From Leptospira noumeaensis (GTDB lineage: Bacteria > Spirochaetota > Leptospiria > Leptospirales > Leptospiraceae), in contig NZ_RQFK01000028.1 in the NCBI RefSeq assembly GCF_004770765.1, positions 124,001 to 188,000 on the forward strand: a stretch of DNA of 64,000 bases, written 5' to 3'. Within the stretch, counting starts at the first letter, position 1; each line of letters begins with the position of its first letter. The notes beneath the pieces were generated by a model, which was not told the origin of the DNA, made no database searches, and saw only the letters and a list, made by a program, of their open reading frames with translations. A program made the position numbers and the translations under genes. Below, in pieces: positions 27,798 to 36,756 of the stretch.

Positions 27798-29243
27798 ATG
27801 AAAGAATATAAACTTTGGATTGATGGGAAGTGGACAAACACAAGCGGCGGAAAACTCATGGACATCGAAGATCCCGCGACTGGCAAAAAAATTGCCAAGG
27901 TGATCGATGCGAGTGTCGCCGACGTAGACAAAGCAGCCAAGGCCGCTCATAAAGCTTTTTATGATGGAAGATGGTCGGGACTCACTCCAGGCGAACGTTC
28001 CAAAGCCATTTGGAAACTTGCCGATCTTTTAGAAGAAAAAACCAAAGAGTTTGCAAAAGCAGAATCTCTGAATGCAGGAAAACCCTATAAAAACTTAAGC
28101 CTTGCAGGAGACATTCCTTTTGCTGTGGATAACATCCGTTTTTTTGCAACGGCAGCTCGTGATGTACATGGAAGCCGTGCGAACGAATACCAACCGGGAT
28201 ATACATCCATTTTACGTCGGGAACCGGTTGGTGTGGTTGGTCAAATTGCTCCTTGGAACTACCCTCTTCTTATGGCAGTTTGGAAATTTGGACCCGCTCT
28301 TGCCGCCGGTTGTACAATCATTTTAAAACCAGCACCAGGAACACCAATCACCTCTCTTATGTTAGCTGAGCTAACAAAAAAAGCAGGAATCCCTGATGGT
28401 GTGATCAATATTATAACAGGTGGAAATGCCACAGGCCAAGCGATTGTCGACCATCCACTTGTCAGAATGGTATCTCTCACAGGTTCCACGGGAACGGGAA
28501 AAAATATTATGAAGTCGGCTTCTGATTCCCTAAAACGAGTGCATTTAGAACTCGGGGGGAAAGCGCCACTTCTTGTTTTTGATGATGTGGATGTAAATCT
28601 TTTTGCCGCCAAAGCAGCATTTGGTGCCACTTGTAATTCAGGACAAGATTGTACAGCCGCGACAAGAATCATTGTTCCGAAAGCCTTACAGAAAAAAATC
28701 ACCGATGCTGTTGTAGATGCAATGAAAGCTATCAATGTTGGTGATCCCTTTAATGACAAAACTGAAATGGGCCCACTTATCTCTGCCATCCATAGAGAAC
28801 GTGTCTTAGGGTTTATGGATCGTGCAAAAAAACAAGGGGCAAAAATTCTGACTGGTGGAACCATTCCTAAGGGCCTAGACAAAGGATACTTTTTTGCACC
28901 GACTGTCATCACTGATGTCAAACAAAACTATGACGTCGTGCAGAACGAAATCTTTGGACCAGTTCTTACCATCCAATCGTATGAGAAAGAAGAAGAAGGA
29001 ATTAGACTCGCAAATGATGTCAATTACGGCCTTGCTTCTTCCATTTGGACAAAGGATGTAGCGCGCGCTATGCGAGTTGCGAAACAATTTGAATTTGGAA
29101 CCGTTTGGGTCAATGACCACCTTCCACTTGCTTCGGAAACTCCCCATGGTGGATTCAAACAATCCGGATTTGGGAAGGATCTCTCCATTGAATCTGTAGG
29201 TGATTATTTAATCACCAAACATGTAATGGTGGGCGGGGTTTAA
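27798..29243 (+). CDS. patD: 4-aminobutyraldehyde dehydrogenase
   Basis: The 481-residue aldehyde dehydrogenase resembles E. coli PatD (YdcW). Shared landmarks are IAPWNYPLLMAVWKFGPALA, LVRMVSLTGSTGTG, LELGGKAPLLVFDD and the catalytic cysteine in NSGQDCTAATR. It should oxidise 4-aminobutyraldehyde, made from putrescine, to GABA using NAD. Aspartate before the catalytic cysteine (QDC) is usual for amino-aldehyde dehydrogenases; betaine-aldehyde activity cannot be excluded. It lies directly after gabT, completing a route from 4-aminobutyraldehyde to succinate. Confidence 0.88.
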   Translation: MKEYKLWIDGKWTNTSGGKLMDIEDPATGKKIAKVIDASVADVDKAAKAAHKAFYDGRWSGLTPGERSKAIWKLADLLEEKTKEFAKAESLNAGKPYKNLSLAGDIPFAVDNIRFFATAARDVHGSRANEYQPGYTSILRREPVGVVGQIAPWNYPLLMAVWKFGPALAAGCTIILKPAPGTPITSLMLAELTKKAGIPDGVINIITGGNATGQAIVDHPLVRMVSLTGSTGTGKNIMKSASDSLKRVHLELGGKAPLLVFDDVDVNLFAAKAAFGATCNSGQDCTAATRIIVPKALQKKITDAVVDAMKAINVGDPFNDKTEMGPLISAIHRERVLGFMDRAKKQGAKILTGGTIPKGLDKGYFFAPTVITDVKQNYDVVQNEIFGPVLTIQSYEKEEEGIRLANDVNYGLASSIWTKDVARAMRVAKQFEFGTVWVNDHLPLASETPHGGFKQSGFGKDLSIESVGDYLITKHVMVGGV

Positions 29244-29285
29244 AAACTTAGTTACAAATAAAGCCAATCGGATGTCTAAGAGACT

Positions 29286-30593
29286 ATGGCATCTCAAAAG
29301 AATCCGATTGTTTCTATTTTTCAATGGTTAGCACCAAGATTCCATCTCTTTGATGATTTGGATAAACCAGGCACGATTGAGTCCATCAAAAAAGGTGCTG
29401 AACTAAAAGGATCCAACCTCTGGACTTTGATCTTTGCCATTTTTATCGCAAGTATCGGACTCAATGTCAATTCCACCGCGGTCATCATCGGTGCTATGCT
29501 CGTTTCTCCTCTGATGGGACCCATTGTGGGGATTGGATTTGCTGCGGCAACAAACGACTTCGACAACTTAAAAAAATTCCTTCGCACATTGGCACTGGCC
29601 ACACTCGCAAGTATAACCACTTCCTTTATTTATTTTTCCTTATCACCCATTAGCGAAGCACAGTCGGAACTACTCGCAAGAACCTCACCAACCATTTACG
29701 ATGCCCTGATTGCCATCTTTGGTGGTGCCACAGGAATCATTGCCAACACAAGAAAAGAAAAAGGAACTGCCATTGCAGGTGTTGCCATTGCCACGGCTCT
29801 TATGCCCCCACTCTGTACTGCGGGGTATGGACTTTCCCAAGGGAACTGGTCTTATTTTTTTGGGGCTAGTTATCTTTACCTAATCAACTCCATCTTTATT
29901 GCCATCACTACTTTTATTTTTGTGCGGTATATGGAATTTCCAAAAGTGAGTTGGGGTTTGTACAAAGAAAAAGAAAGAAAGGTCAAAATTTATTTAGGAA
30001 TATTTACACTGATTCTTCTCATCCCATCCATCTTCACTGCCTATCAAATTGTAAGGACATCTTACTTTAAAGGAAAAGCAGAAGAATTCATTCGCAGTGA
30101 AATTTTGATTGATAACCGGCGAGTACTCGAAAAAGAAATCAGATACGAAAAAAATCCGACAATTGAACTCACGATCATTGGCCCAAAAATTGATGAAACA
30201 CATGAGAAAGAATTACAAAACAAATTAAGATATTACAACCTAACAAACACTAAACTCGTTTTACACCAAGACCTATCTACGACGAATGTAGATAAATTAA
30301 AATTCGAAATCCTTTCTGAAATTTATAAAAACCAAATGAATTATGGGCAAACAAATACAGAAATGATTTCAAAAGAAATTCAGATTTTTTTCCCAAATCT
30401 AGTTTCTGCCAGTTTTACAAAAACCAAAAAGTTTGCTATGAACGAAAACGTATATTTGGATTCCAATCTTTTTGATTCGGAATGGACCAAACTCCCAACA
30501 GCGAATGAAAAGAAAAAATTAGAAGAGTATATCAAACTAAGAACGGGAGAAGAACAAATCGAACTGATTACAAGAGAAGTGTTAAAAAAATAA
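29286..30593 (+). CDS. DUF389 family membrane protein
   Basis: This is a 435-residue inner-membrane protein. The DUF389 core spans residues about 40-220. It includes NVNSTAVIIGAMLVSPLMGP, GGATGIIANTRKEKGTAI and AGVAIATALMPPLCTAGYGL, with five or six helices. A final helix near 245 precedes a soluble C-terminal domain of about 170 residues. Transport of an unknown solute is sometimes suggested for DUF389; there is no proof. It follows patD by 42 bases on the same strand and may be read through, or be independent. Confidence 0.85.
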   Translation: MASQKNPIVSIFQWLAPRFHLFDDLDKPGTIESIKKGAELKGSNLWTLIFAIFIASIGLNVNSTAVIIGAMLVSPLMGPIVGIGFAAATNDFDNLKKFLRTLALATLASITTSFIYFSLSPISEAQSELLARTSPTIYDALIAIFGGATGIIANTRKEKGTAIAGVAIATALMPPLCTAGYGLSQGNWSYFFGASYLYLINSIFIAITTFIFVRYMEFPKVSWGLYKEKERKVKIYLGIFTLILLIPSIFTAYQIVRTSYFKGKAEEFIRSEILIDNRRVLEKEIRYEKNPTIELTIIGPKIDETHEKELQNKLRYYNLTNTKLVLHQDLSTTNVDKLKFEILSEIYKNQMNYGQTNTEMISKEIQIFFPNLVSASFTKTKKFAMNENVYLDSNLFDSEWTKLPTANEKKKLEEYIKLRTGEEQIELITREVLKK

Positions 30594-30676
30594 ACGGAAG
30601 CTGATTAGAATTAAAATTCTATTTTAAAATTTCAGAGAATGATTTTAAGGATTCTATCTAGGGATTTAAGACAAAA

Positions 30677-30694
30677 TGCCTTTAAACTAAGGCA
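30677..30694 (-). terminator. Weak candidate terminator
   Basis: Minus-strand hairpin TGCCTT/AAGGCA with a six-base loop that spans the stop codon of the membrane protein gene, followed by TTTTG. The stem is only six pairs, so termination is possible but not strong. Confidence 0.4.
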
Positions 30695-31371
30695 GCTTGT
30701 TTTAAGAAGTCTTTAAAGGTATCGATGTCTTTTGTGAAAAATACTGGTTTCGGTGCTTTTGTTTCCTTCAAAAGAAAAACAATTCCTTGGTTGTGAAGAA
30801 CCACCTGTTCCAATTCTTCTGGAGTGTAAGTATAAGTTACATTTCCTGAATGAAATAGAAACTTTCCATTTTCTTCTTTTAAAGTCCCTGAACCAATACG
30901 TTTGAAATTCTTCAGGCCATCTTCCATAGAATCAATGTCTGATGATTCTTCACCAAACGTAAGTTTACCGGAATAGTCCAAAAACAAAGTGCCTTCAATT
31001 TGAAACCGACTTTCTTTCGGAGCCGGTGGTTCCTGTTCCAAATTTCCATCTTTTGTGGGGAGTAGAACTTCGGATTTTTGAACTACCGAAGGAGTGACCT
31101 CTTCGGGCAAAGAATAAGATAAATGTCTATCATCAGAAATGGCACGTTCCCTTCGGATCCTTTCATCCAATTGTGGAGAAACAGAGGGAGTACTTGGCAT
31201 TCGATATTGACCCGAATTTTGGGGTTTCCGTGTCTGGTAGGCTGCAGGTTTGGATTTTTGTGGGGATAAGGCTACGTATAAAAAACATAGGACACCCACA
31301 AGGATCATAGCAAAGGCAGCAAACAACATACTACCTATATTATCTTGCCAAACGACGATTCCCTTGATCAC
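30682..31371 (-). CDS. Single-pass membrane protein of unknown function
   Basis: The 229-residue frame starts with GTG at 31371. An ATG at 31329 (MLFAAFAMIL), with AGGT in front, is an alternative start that keeps the membrane helix. One hydrophobic helix (about residues 15-35) is followed by a proline/serine-rich linker. A C-terminal soluble domain of about 110 residues starts at SRFQIEGTLFLDYSG. I do not recognise the family. It diverges from the PpiD-like gene, and its 3' end has a small hairpin. Confidence 0.7.
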   Translation of the reverse strand: MIKGIVVWQDNIGSMLFAAFAMILVGVLCFLYVALSPQKSKPAAYQTRKPQNSGQYRMPSTPSVSPQLDERIRRERAISDDRHLSYSLPEEVTPSVVQKSEVLLPTKDGNLEQEPPAPKESRFQIEGTLFLDYSGKLTFGEESSDIDSMEDGLKNFKRIGSGTLKEENGKFLFHSGNVTYTYTPEELEQVVLHNQGIVFLLKETKAPKPVFFTKDIDTFKDFLKQAALV

Positions 31372-31414
31372 ATTTTTTCTTTACAAGGGCTTCGGAAACG
31401 GAAACGCTTCCTTT

Positions 31415-32656
31415 ATGTTCGAAGAAGAACCCTCTACCCTCAAAGAAAAAATCTATCGTGTGATTATTGCTGTCTTTTTATTCATTTTGGTCGGAACCCT
31501 TATCATCACTTTTTTGCCTGGGGACGCTGAACAAAGTCTTGTGGGCGCCATTACAGGCCAAAATTCGACCAAAGCAGGGACAATTGCTGGCCGCAGTATC
31601 CCCGTCGATTACTTCAATGCTGCCAAACGGGATTGTTATTACCGGTACCAACAATACGGCAGAGAAACCGCCCAAAATCCGGAACTTCTCAATTCCTGCG
31701 CCTTTTCTACTGTAAAAGAAATATACATAGCCAATGACATCGCCACAGCCGTGGGATTCCAAGTATCGGAAATCAGCATCAAACGTGAAATGTCCAAACA
31801 AGCACGTGAAGTGCATAAAGAATCGGTTTCGCAAGCTGGATACGGAGAAGAAGATTCTCGTTCCCTTTCCGAAATTTACCAACAAATTTACCGTTCTGCT
31901 CCAATGAATTACCGCATTGATACGGCTACGGGATATGCACTCTATCCAAACTTTTTGGAACAACCTCTGTCTCCTACGGAAAACGAAGTGGAGTTGGAAG
32001 ATGAAGCCAAACGTGCGAAAATTTCTTTCCGAGTTGTTGCCATTTCCGAAGTCAACCTATTGAACGCCGTAGAAGCAAAGATCAATATTTCTGATGCAGA
32101 GCTACTCAACGAATACGAAAAGGAAAAAAAGGATGGTTCTCTTTCTAAAGATCCTTCTGGAAACTTTGTTAGTTTTGAATCCAGAAAACCCCTCCTACTT
32201 TCCAAAATGAAATTTGATCGCAAAAGAAAAGAAGTAGAGACTTGGAAAGGACGAATTGCTTCTAAAGTTTCCGAACCAAATGCACTGGAAGCCATTGCGG
32301 CGGAAACCCTCCAACCCATTGAAACCGTCTCTAATGTTTCTTTGTCTGACTTAAAACTAGTAACCTCCAACCGTGGCAATAGCTACCGTTTGGCGAACTC
32401 CGCAAAATTTTGGGAAACCCTCGCGAATGATCCTTTTGGCAAAAAAACGGTAGTAGGCCCTTTCTCCGACAATGACAAACAGGTCTATGTGGAATTTGGA
32501 GACCTAACTTACGGACAAACCACAGCCAAAAAACCCGCGGATCAGGCTGCAGATTTTTTGAAACAAAGGCAACTTCTTAGCTTTTTTCTTGAAATAAACC
32601 AGTCCATAGCAGCAGAATACAACGTAGAGAAAAAAGGCCTTCTCTCTTTAGAATAA
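31415..32656 (+). CDS. PpiD/SurA-N-like membrane-anchored protein without visible PPIase domain
   Basis: The start is placed at the ATG at 31415 (MFEEEPSTLKEK), because an upstream in-frame start would run into the divergent gene. A cytoplasmic N-tail and one membrane helix (about residues 15-36) precede a periplasmic domain. The layout, including AGRSIPVDYFNAAKRD after the helix and the later ISDAELLNEYEKEK segment, resembles PpiD and SurA N-terminal chaperone regions. No clear parvulin active site is visible. It may act as a folding helper for exported proteins; this is inference. The cheX-like gene starts directly at its stop. Confidence 0.65.
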   Translation: MFEEEPSTLKEKIYRVIIAVFLFILVGTLIITFLPGDAEQSLVGAITGQNSTKAGTIAGRSIPVDYFNAAKRDCYYRYQQYGRETAQNPELLNSCAFSTVKEIYIANDIATAVGFQVSEISIKREMSKQAREVHKESVSQAGYGEEDSRSLSEIYQQIYRSAPMNYRIDTATGYALYPNFLEQPLSPTENEVELEDEAKRAKISFRVVAISEVNLLNAVEAKINISDAELLNEYEKEKKDGSLSKDPSGNFVSFESRKPLLLSKMKFDRKRKEVETWKGRIASKVSEPNALEAIAAETLQPIETVSNVSLSDLKLVTSNRGNSYRLANSAKFWETLANDPFGKKTVVGPFSDNDKQVYVEFGDLTYGQTTAKKPADQAADFLKQRQLLSFFLEINQSIAAEYNVEKKGLLSLE

Positions 32657-33121
32657 ATGCAAATTAAAGCCGACTTCATAAACCCTTTCCTGGAAGCAGC
32701 TACCATCGTTTTTCGCGATGTGTTACAACAGGATCTCATCCGAGGTAAAATCGGAATCAAAGATTCTCCGGCACCGAGCCATGAAATTGCAATCATCATC
32801 GGTGTGGTGGGTTCATTCAGTGGTGAAGTCGTTTATAGCATGAATTTAGATGCAGCGTATAAAGTGTCCCGGAAACTAGTTCCTGGCCTTTCCGATGAAG
32901 ACGTAAAAAACGAATACAAAGACATCCTCGGTGAGATTGCCAACATGACCACCGGTAATGCAATGAACATTTTTACCTCTGCTGGCCAATCTGTAGAGAT
33001 TACAACACCTAACATCCAAGAAACAAACAACACTTCGGTTCGGTTCAACAAAAAACCAACACTCTCCATCAACTTATATTCTAAGTTTGGCAGAATCGAA
33101 GTGAATGTTGCTATTGCTTAA
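32657..33121 (+). CDS. cheX: CheX-like phosphatase of chemotaxis
   Basis: The 154-residue protein matches the CheC/CheX/FliY family. The conserved motif E-x2-N with downstream glycine appears as LGEIANMTTGNAMN at about residues 93-106, corresponding to the acidic/amide pair that inserts into phospho-CheY. GVVGSFSGEVVYSM is the family's central strand region. It should dephosphorylate CheY-P in the cytoplasm and so tune flagellar rotation. Its ATG directly follows the TAA of the PpiD-like gene. A strong terminator follows it, inside the facing gene. Confidence 0.85.
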   Translation: MQIKADFINPFLEAATIVFRDVLQQDLIRGKIGIKDSPAPSHEIAIIIGVVGSFSGEVVYSMNLDAAYKVSRKLVPGLSDEDVKNEYKDILGEIANMTTGNAMNIFTSAGQSVEITTPNIQETNNTSVRFNKKPTLSINLYSKFGRIEVNVAIA

Positions 33122-33131
33122 ATTTTAATTC

Positions 33132-34115
33132 TTAAATCGAAGAACCTAAAACCCGCAGTCTCTCGCGGGTTTCTTTTTTAAAATCATATCCAGGCATGGG
33201 AGTTTTCCCTTCCACACCATTCATATAGAGTTGGTAATACTTTAAAGAACGTTCCAAGTCTCTTTCTTCCCAACTACTTTCATAAACCTTTCCTAAGTAA
33301 TGATGAGCCGGAAGAAACTCTGAGGATTCTTTGAAATTTTTGATGATATTCACAAGTTGGTGGGCCGCAGAACGAAATTCCTTTTTACGAATGAGAAGGA
33401 TGGCCATCGCGTAATGCGACCTAGGTGTGAGTTCGGGATGTTTCGGGAATTCAGTCACAAGTTTTAAATATTCTTTATATGCCTTTTCTTCTGAATCGGG
33501 ATTCCCGATGCGATCTAAAGAACGTGCCAGTTCAAACTGTGTTTTGATTTTGAGATCAGGGTCTTCTTGTTTTTCGACAAGACCCGAAGATTCTTTTTCC
33601 TTTCCATCCAATCCAAAAAGATTTGTGTTTTCCACTCGAGAAAACTTTGCCGCATCCCCTTCTTTCCCATAAGAATCAGCAAACTCTGATTCGGCGGACT
33701 TCTTTTGGTCTCTTGTCAAATAGGCTTTTCCTTTTTGGAAAGAAGCTTGGGAAGGATCGATCACTTCCTTCTTTTTTTTCTTTTTATCTGCCGGTTTTGA
33801 TTTTGTTACAGAAGGAGTTTGATTCGCCACAACGGCAACATTTGAACCTGACTCGGCGTTGTTTGGATTGGGAGCAGAAGTAAGTGTTTTAGAATTTGTG
33901 TTGGAATCCGAACCTTCACTAGATAACCCATTGGAATTGTTCGTTACAGAATTTTCTTTTTTATCAGTATTAGAGTCTTGGTTCCAAGTTTCAGGAAAGG
34001 GCAAAAACAATTCGGTAGTTTCAGCCTGAATTCGAGAAACGCTGCTAATGATCATCAGTAAAAAAAATAAAGAAATTCTAAGGAACAGCTCCAAACAAAA
34101 ATACAAAACCTTCAT
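33132..34115 (-). CDS. Exported TPR protein of an envelope operon
   Basis: The 327-residue protein has an N-terminal signal peptide (to about SRIQAE) and then about 100 residues of low-complexity S/N/T- and K-rich linker. TPR-like helices fill the C-terminal half (about residues 130-315): SFQKGKAYLTRDQKKSAESE, DPDLKIKTQFELARSLDRIG, SHYAMAILLIRKKEFRSAAH, AHHYLGKVYESS. It is likely periplasmic. The start overlaps the membrane protein gene upstream as ATGA, and it is the last gene of the OmpA/PD40 operon. Its partner role is inferred from this context. Confidence 0.75.
   Translation of the reverse strand: MKVLYFCLELFLRISLFFLLMIISSVSRIQAETTELFLPFPETWNQDSNTDKKENSVTNNSNGLSSEGSDSNTNSKTLTSAPNPNNAESGSNVAVVANQTPSVTKSKPADKKKKKKEVIDPSQASFQKGKAYLTRDQKKSAESEFADSYGKEGDAAKFSRVENTNLFGLDGKEKESSGLVEKQEDPDLKIKTQFELARSLDRIGNPDSEEKAYKEYLKLVTEFPKHPELTPRSHYAMAILLIRKKEFRSAAHQLVNIIKNFKESSEFLPAHHYLGKVYESSWEERDLERSLKYYQLYMNGVEGKTPMPGYDFKKETRERLRVLGSSI
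33149..33180 (+). terminator. Intrinsic terminator after cheX
   Basis: Perfect 8-base arms AAACCCGC (33149-33156) and GCGGGTTT (33165-33172) are followed by CTTTTTT. It ends plus-strand transcription from cheX. The hairpin lies wholly inside the C-terminal codons of the convergent TPR protein gene. Confidence 0.87.
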
Positions 34116-34846
34116 CGTAGATTTTTTGGAATTCGCTCCAAACTTCTAGGTTTTCCAAGACCTTCATTCGATTCCGTTGGTTTCGGTAACTTTAAAGTTT
34201 CCAAATTCTTTTCTTCGTTTTTTGCCTTCACTTTTTTTTCTAAATCAGAAACTCGGTCGAGCATCCTTTGCATCCGAAGGTCTGACTCAGAATCGGAATC
34301 AGATCCTGATTTTGTATCTTCTTTTGGGGTTACTGGTTGTACATCCAAAGGTGAAGGGATCAAACCATCACCTGACGGAGTGTAAATGGGAGGAACCGAT
34401 GTATCTTCTGCTTTTCTATTTCTAAAGTCGTATTCTTTTCCTAAAAAATCTTGTTCTTCAGGAATTGTATCGTGGGTGTATCCATTGGATTCCCTTTCGC
34501 TGATAAAATCAAATTGCATCCTTCGGTTGGATTCGTATTTTAAATCTTCAGGATCGGACATACGAACGTCTTTCCGTTTTCGATTGTAATCCCTTTCAAT
34601 TTCCAAAAGAAACAAACTTCGAGTGTCTTGGGCCAGTTGCATCCCTTGTGGTTTTGCATTTTCCCAACCATTGGTCCAACCCACATAAATCGCCATAATG
34701 AGAAAAAATACAAAAAGTGAGATGGCGATTTTTTTGAGTAGGTCTTGGACTTGCGATGGGATTTTGTCTACAAGTCCATCGACAGCACCCATCATTTTTT
34801 GGGTGTCTACATTGACTTTGGGTATGTTTATATTTTTAATATCCAC
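34112..34846 (-). CDS. Membrane-anchored protein of unknown function
   Basis: The 244-residue protein has a short N-terminal helix (residues 10-30), a membrane helix at about 38-60 (LLKKIAISLFVFFLIMAIYV), and a charged, low-complexity periplasmic part. This includes a serine/aspartate-rich stretch (KSGSDSDSESD) and a coiled coil (MLDRVSDLEKKVKAKNEEKN). I do not recognise a family. It lies between the PD40-OmpA gene (3 bases upstream) and the TPR gene (4-base overlap), suggesting a shared complex across the envelope. Confidence 0.72.
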   Translation of the reverse strand: MDIKNINIPKVNVDTQKMMGAVDGLVDKIPSQVQDLLKKIAISLFVFFLIMAIYVGWTNGWENAKPQGMQLAQDTRSLFLLEIERDYNRKRKDVRMSDPEDLKYESNRRMQFDFISERESNGYTHDTIPEEQDFLGKEYDFRNRKAEDTSVPPIYTPSGDGLIPSPLDVQPVTPKEDTKSGSDSDSESDLRMQRMLDRVSDLEKKVKAKNEEKNLETLKLPKPTESNEGLGKPRSLERIPKNLR

Positions 34847-34849
34847 TGG

Positions 34850-36706
34850 TTACTCTTCCGAAATTTTAAAGACAACCCTTCGGTTTGTCCCACGACCTTC
34901 TTCGGTCTGGTTGTCCGCTAATGGAACCGAGGGCCCGTGCCCCATCACAGCAATCCGTGTTTCTTCTATTTTATGTTTAGACTTTAAATAATTAGCAACC
35001 GAATTTGCTCTTTCCAGGGACAACTTTTGGTTGGCCGATTTGGTGCCGACATTGTCTGTATGCCCTTCAATTAAGATCTTTAAATTGGTCGATTTACGTA
35101 AAATCCCTGCCAATCTGTCTAATTCCGGCTCTGATTCTTTGGTGAGTTCGGCAGACCGGAAGGCAAAAAACAAATTGTTCATCACAATTTGGTTTCCCTT
35201 TTTCAACTTGGGTAGAACGAGCAGGACTGTTTTTTCTTTGTCTTCTTTTTCTTTTCCCACCAAATTGAGGTTTTGTGAAACTGGAAGGTATCCTTCCTTT
35301 TCTCCGTAAAAGCCGTAGTTTTCTTCATAAGGAAGGATGATACTAAACTCACCCGTCTGCGGATCACTCACAGTCGAGCCGATGGATTTTTTTCTAGTTA
35401 AAGATTCATACTGCACAAAGGCAGAAAGAGGTTTTCCTTCTTCATCTACCACTTTTCCTTTGATCACAACCACAGGTTCTGGTTGGAAATGATTTGGGAT
35501 GGCAGCCATATACAATTCACCTTCCCTAGAAACATAGGCCCAGTTCCCAACGGCAGGAATGCTGAAAAAATTAACACCTCTTAGGTTAGGAGATAACTCT
35601 TGTGGTTCTGACCAAGAAGTCCAAGTATCATTCAACCTTCTTGTGATAAAAATTGAAATTCCTTCTTTTCTTCCGGACGAAGAAAAATATAAGGTTTTGT
35701 CATCAGGAGCAAGGAAAGGTGCCATCTCCTCTTCACCGGTATTTAAAGTATTTCCTAAATTGATCCCTTCTTCAAATACACCAGAATCATTTTGTAAACT
35801 TACATACAAATCCAACTTACCAAAATTTTTCTTTTGTTGGGCCGAATAAAGTAAAGTTCGTCCACTTGTGGCCAATGCAGATCCACCAAATACCTGTTGG
35901 TTTGGATTGTCTGCCTTTCTGTACCAATTGTAAAAACTTGGAAAGTTGATCGGAGTGGGCATTGACCAACCTGATTCCGTTTTATGAGTTTTATACAAAG
36001 GAGCGCGGTTTTGAATTTTATCAGTTCGTTCCTTATATTCTGATTCTAACTTAGTTAAAACAATATGAAACTCTTTTGGATTTTGGGCTTCCCTGGATGC
36101 AATTTGAGATTTGTACATCATCTCTCGTTTTAAGTTATCCAACATCTCTTCTTCACCAAAATTACCAAAAACAAATAGTTCGTTCCCACCGGGGAGAGCC
36201 GAAATCACAGCTGATGGGAAACGGTTATTAAGTGGTGTGGGGAGTTGTTCTCCTGGCATCCAAAATCCGTATTGGTCTCGTTTGGCGGCCCAGATTTTTT
36301 GTGTGGATCTTCCCCCTTCTCTGACAAGTGCCGTCCAAAACAAAATTTTTCCATCGGGAGTACACTGCGGGTTAAAAGAAAAAAGTCCACCTGTCACATA
36401 ACGAGGGATTTTTTTCAAACTCCAATCTGGTGTTTTGCCAGATTCAAATGGTTCTACTTCATAACGAATGGGATTACAAGTCTCTGTTTGCACATCGCAT
36501 AACATCCGTACCTTTTTCCCAGCCAAATAAGCCAATTCTTCTTGTAAAACACCTGACTGAATCCGAAAAACTTGTTTGTCTGTGCGGAGGAGATGTCCGG
36601 TATTTAAGAGGTCACCCTCCAAAACCTGGATTCCATTTTTTACACTTTGTGAGCTAATGAGCCCATTCCCAAAAAGGAGGAGAATGATGATGAGAATCCG
36701 TGCCAT
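34850..36706 (-). CDS. PD40-propeller / regulatory domain / OmpA family protein
   Basis: The protein has 618 residues with a signal peptide (to about LISSQS). Residues about 100-390 carry PD40/WD40-like propeller repeats, for example GGLFSFNPQCTPDGKILFWT and EEMAPFLAPDDKTLYFSSSG. Residues about 405-485 form a carboxypeptidase-regulatory-like beta-sandwich (VVVIKGKVVDEEGKPLSAFV). The last 110 residues are an OmpA peptidoglycan-binding domain, with the usual aspartate/arginine pair in LIEGHTDNVGTKSANQKLS and RGTNRRVVFKI. It should sit in the outer membrane or periplasm tethered to peptidoglycan. It is the first gene of the operon with the two envelope proteins downstream. The domain order recalls PorE of the Bacteroidetes type IX secretion system, minus the TPR. 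Confidence 0.88.
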   Translation of the reverse strand: MARILIIILLLFGNGLISSQSVKNGIQVLEGDLLNTGHLLRTDKQVFRIQSGVLQEELAYLAGKKVRMLCDVQTETCNPIRYEVEPFESGKTPDWSLKKIPRYVTGGLFSFNPQCTPDGKILFWTALVREGGRSTQKIWAAKRDQYGFWMPGEQLPTPLNNRFPSAVISALPGGNELFVFGNFGEEEMLDNLKREMMYKSQIASREAQNPKEFHIVLTKLESEYKERTDKIQNRAPLYKTHKTESGWSMPTPINFPSFYNWYRKADNPNQQVFGGSALATSGRTLLYSAQQKKNFGKLDLYVSLQNDSGVFEEGINLGNTLNTGEEEMAPFLAPDDKTLYFSSSGRKEGISIFITRRLNDTWTSWSEPQELSPNLRGVNFFSIPAVGNWAYVSREGELYMAAIPNHFQPEPVVVIKGKVVDEEGKPLSAFVQYESLTRKKSIGSTVSDPQTGEFSIILPYEENYGFYGEKEGYLPVSQNLNLVGKEKEDKEKTVLLVLPKLKKGNQIVMNNLFFAFRSAELTKESEPELDRLAGILRKSTNLKILIEGHTDNVGTKSANQKLSLERANSVANYLKSKHKIEETRIAVMGHGPSVPLADNQTEEGRGTNRRVVFKISEE

Positions 36707-36756
36707 ACCATACGAAATGTCGGTTGAAACCTCCGATTCCCTTAGAAAATTGACCT

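Noticed and set aside
28259..28921. A 220-codon minus-strand frame inside patD
   Set aside because: Its composition (serine, proline and valine runs) is typical of an antisense shadow of a dehydrogenase, with no recognisable motif.
31250..31414. Extended N-terminus of the PpiD-like protein
   Set aside because: It would overlap the divergent membrane protein gene and adds polar residues of no known type; the ATG at 31415 gives a normal start.
31478..31963. A 161-codon minus-strand frame inside the PpiD-like gene
   Set aside because: It is an antisense shadow without signal, motif or start site.
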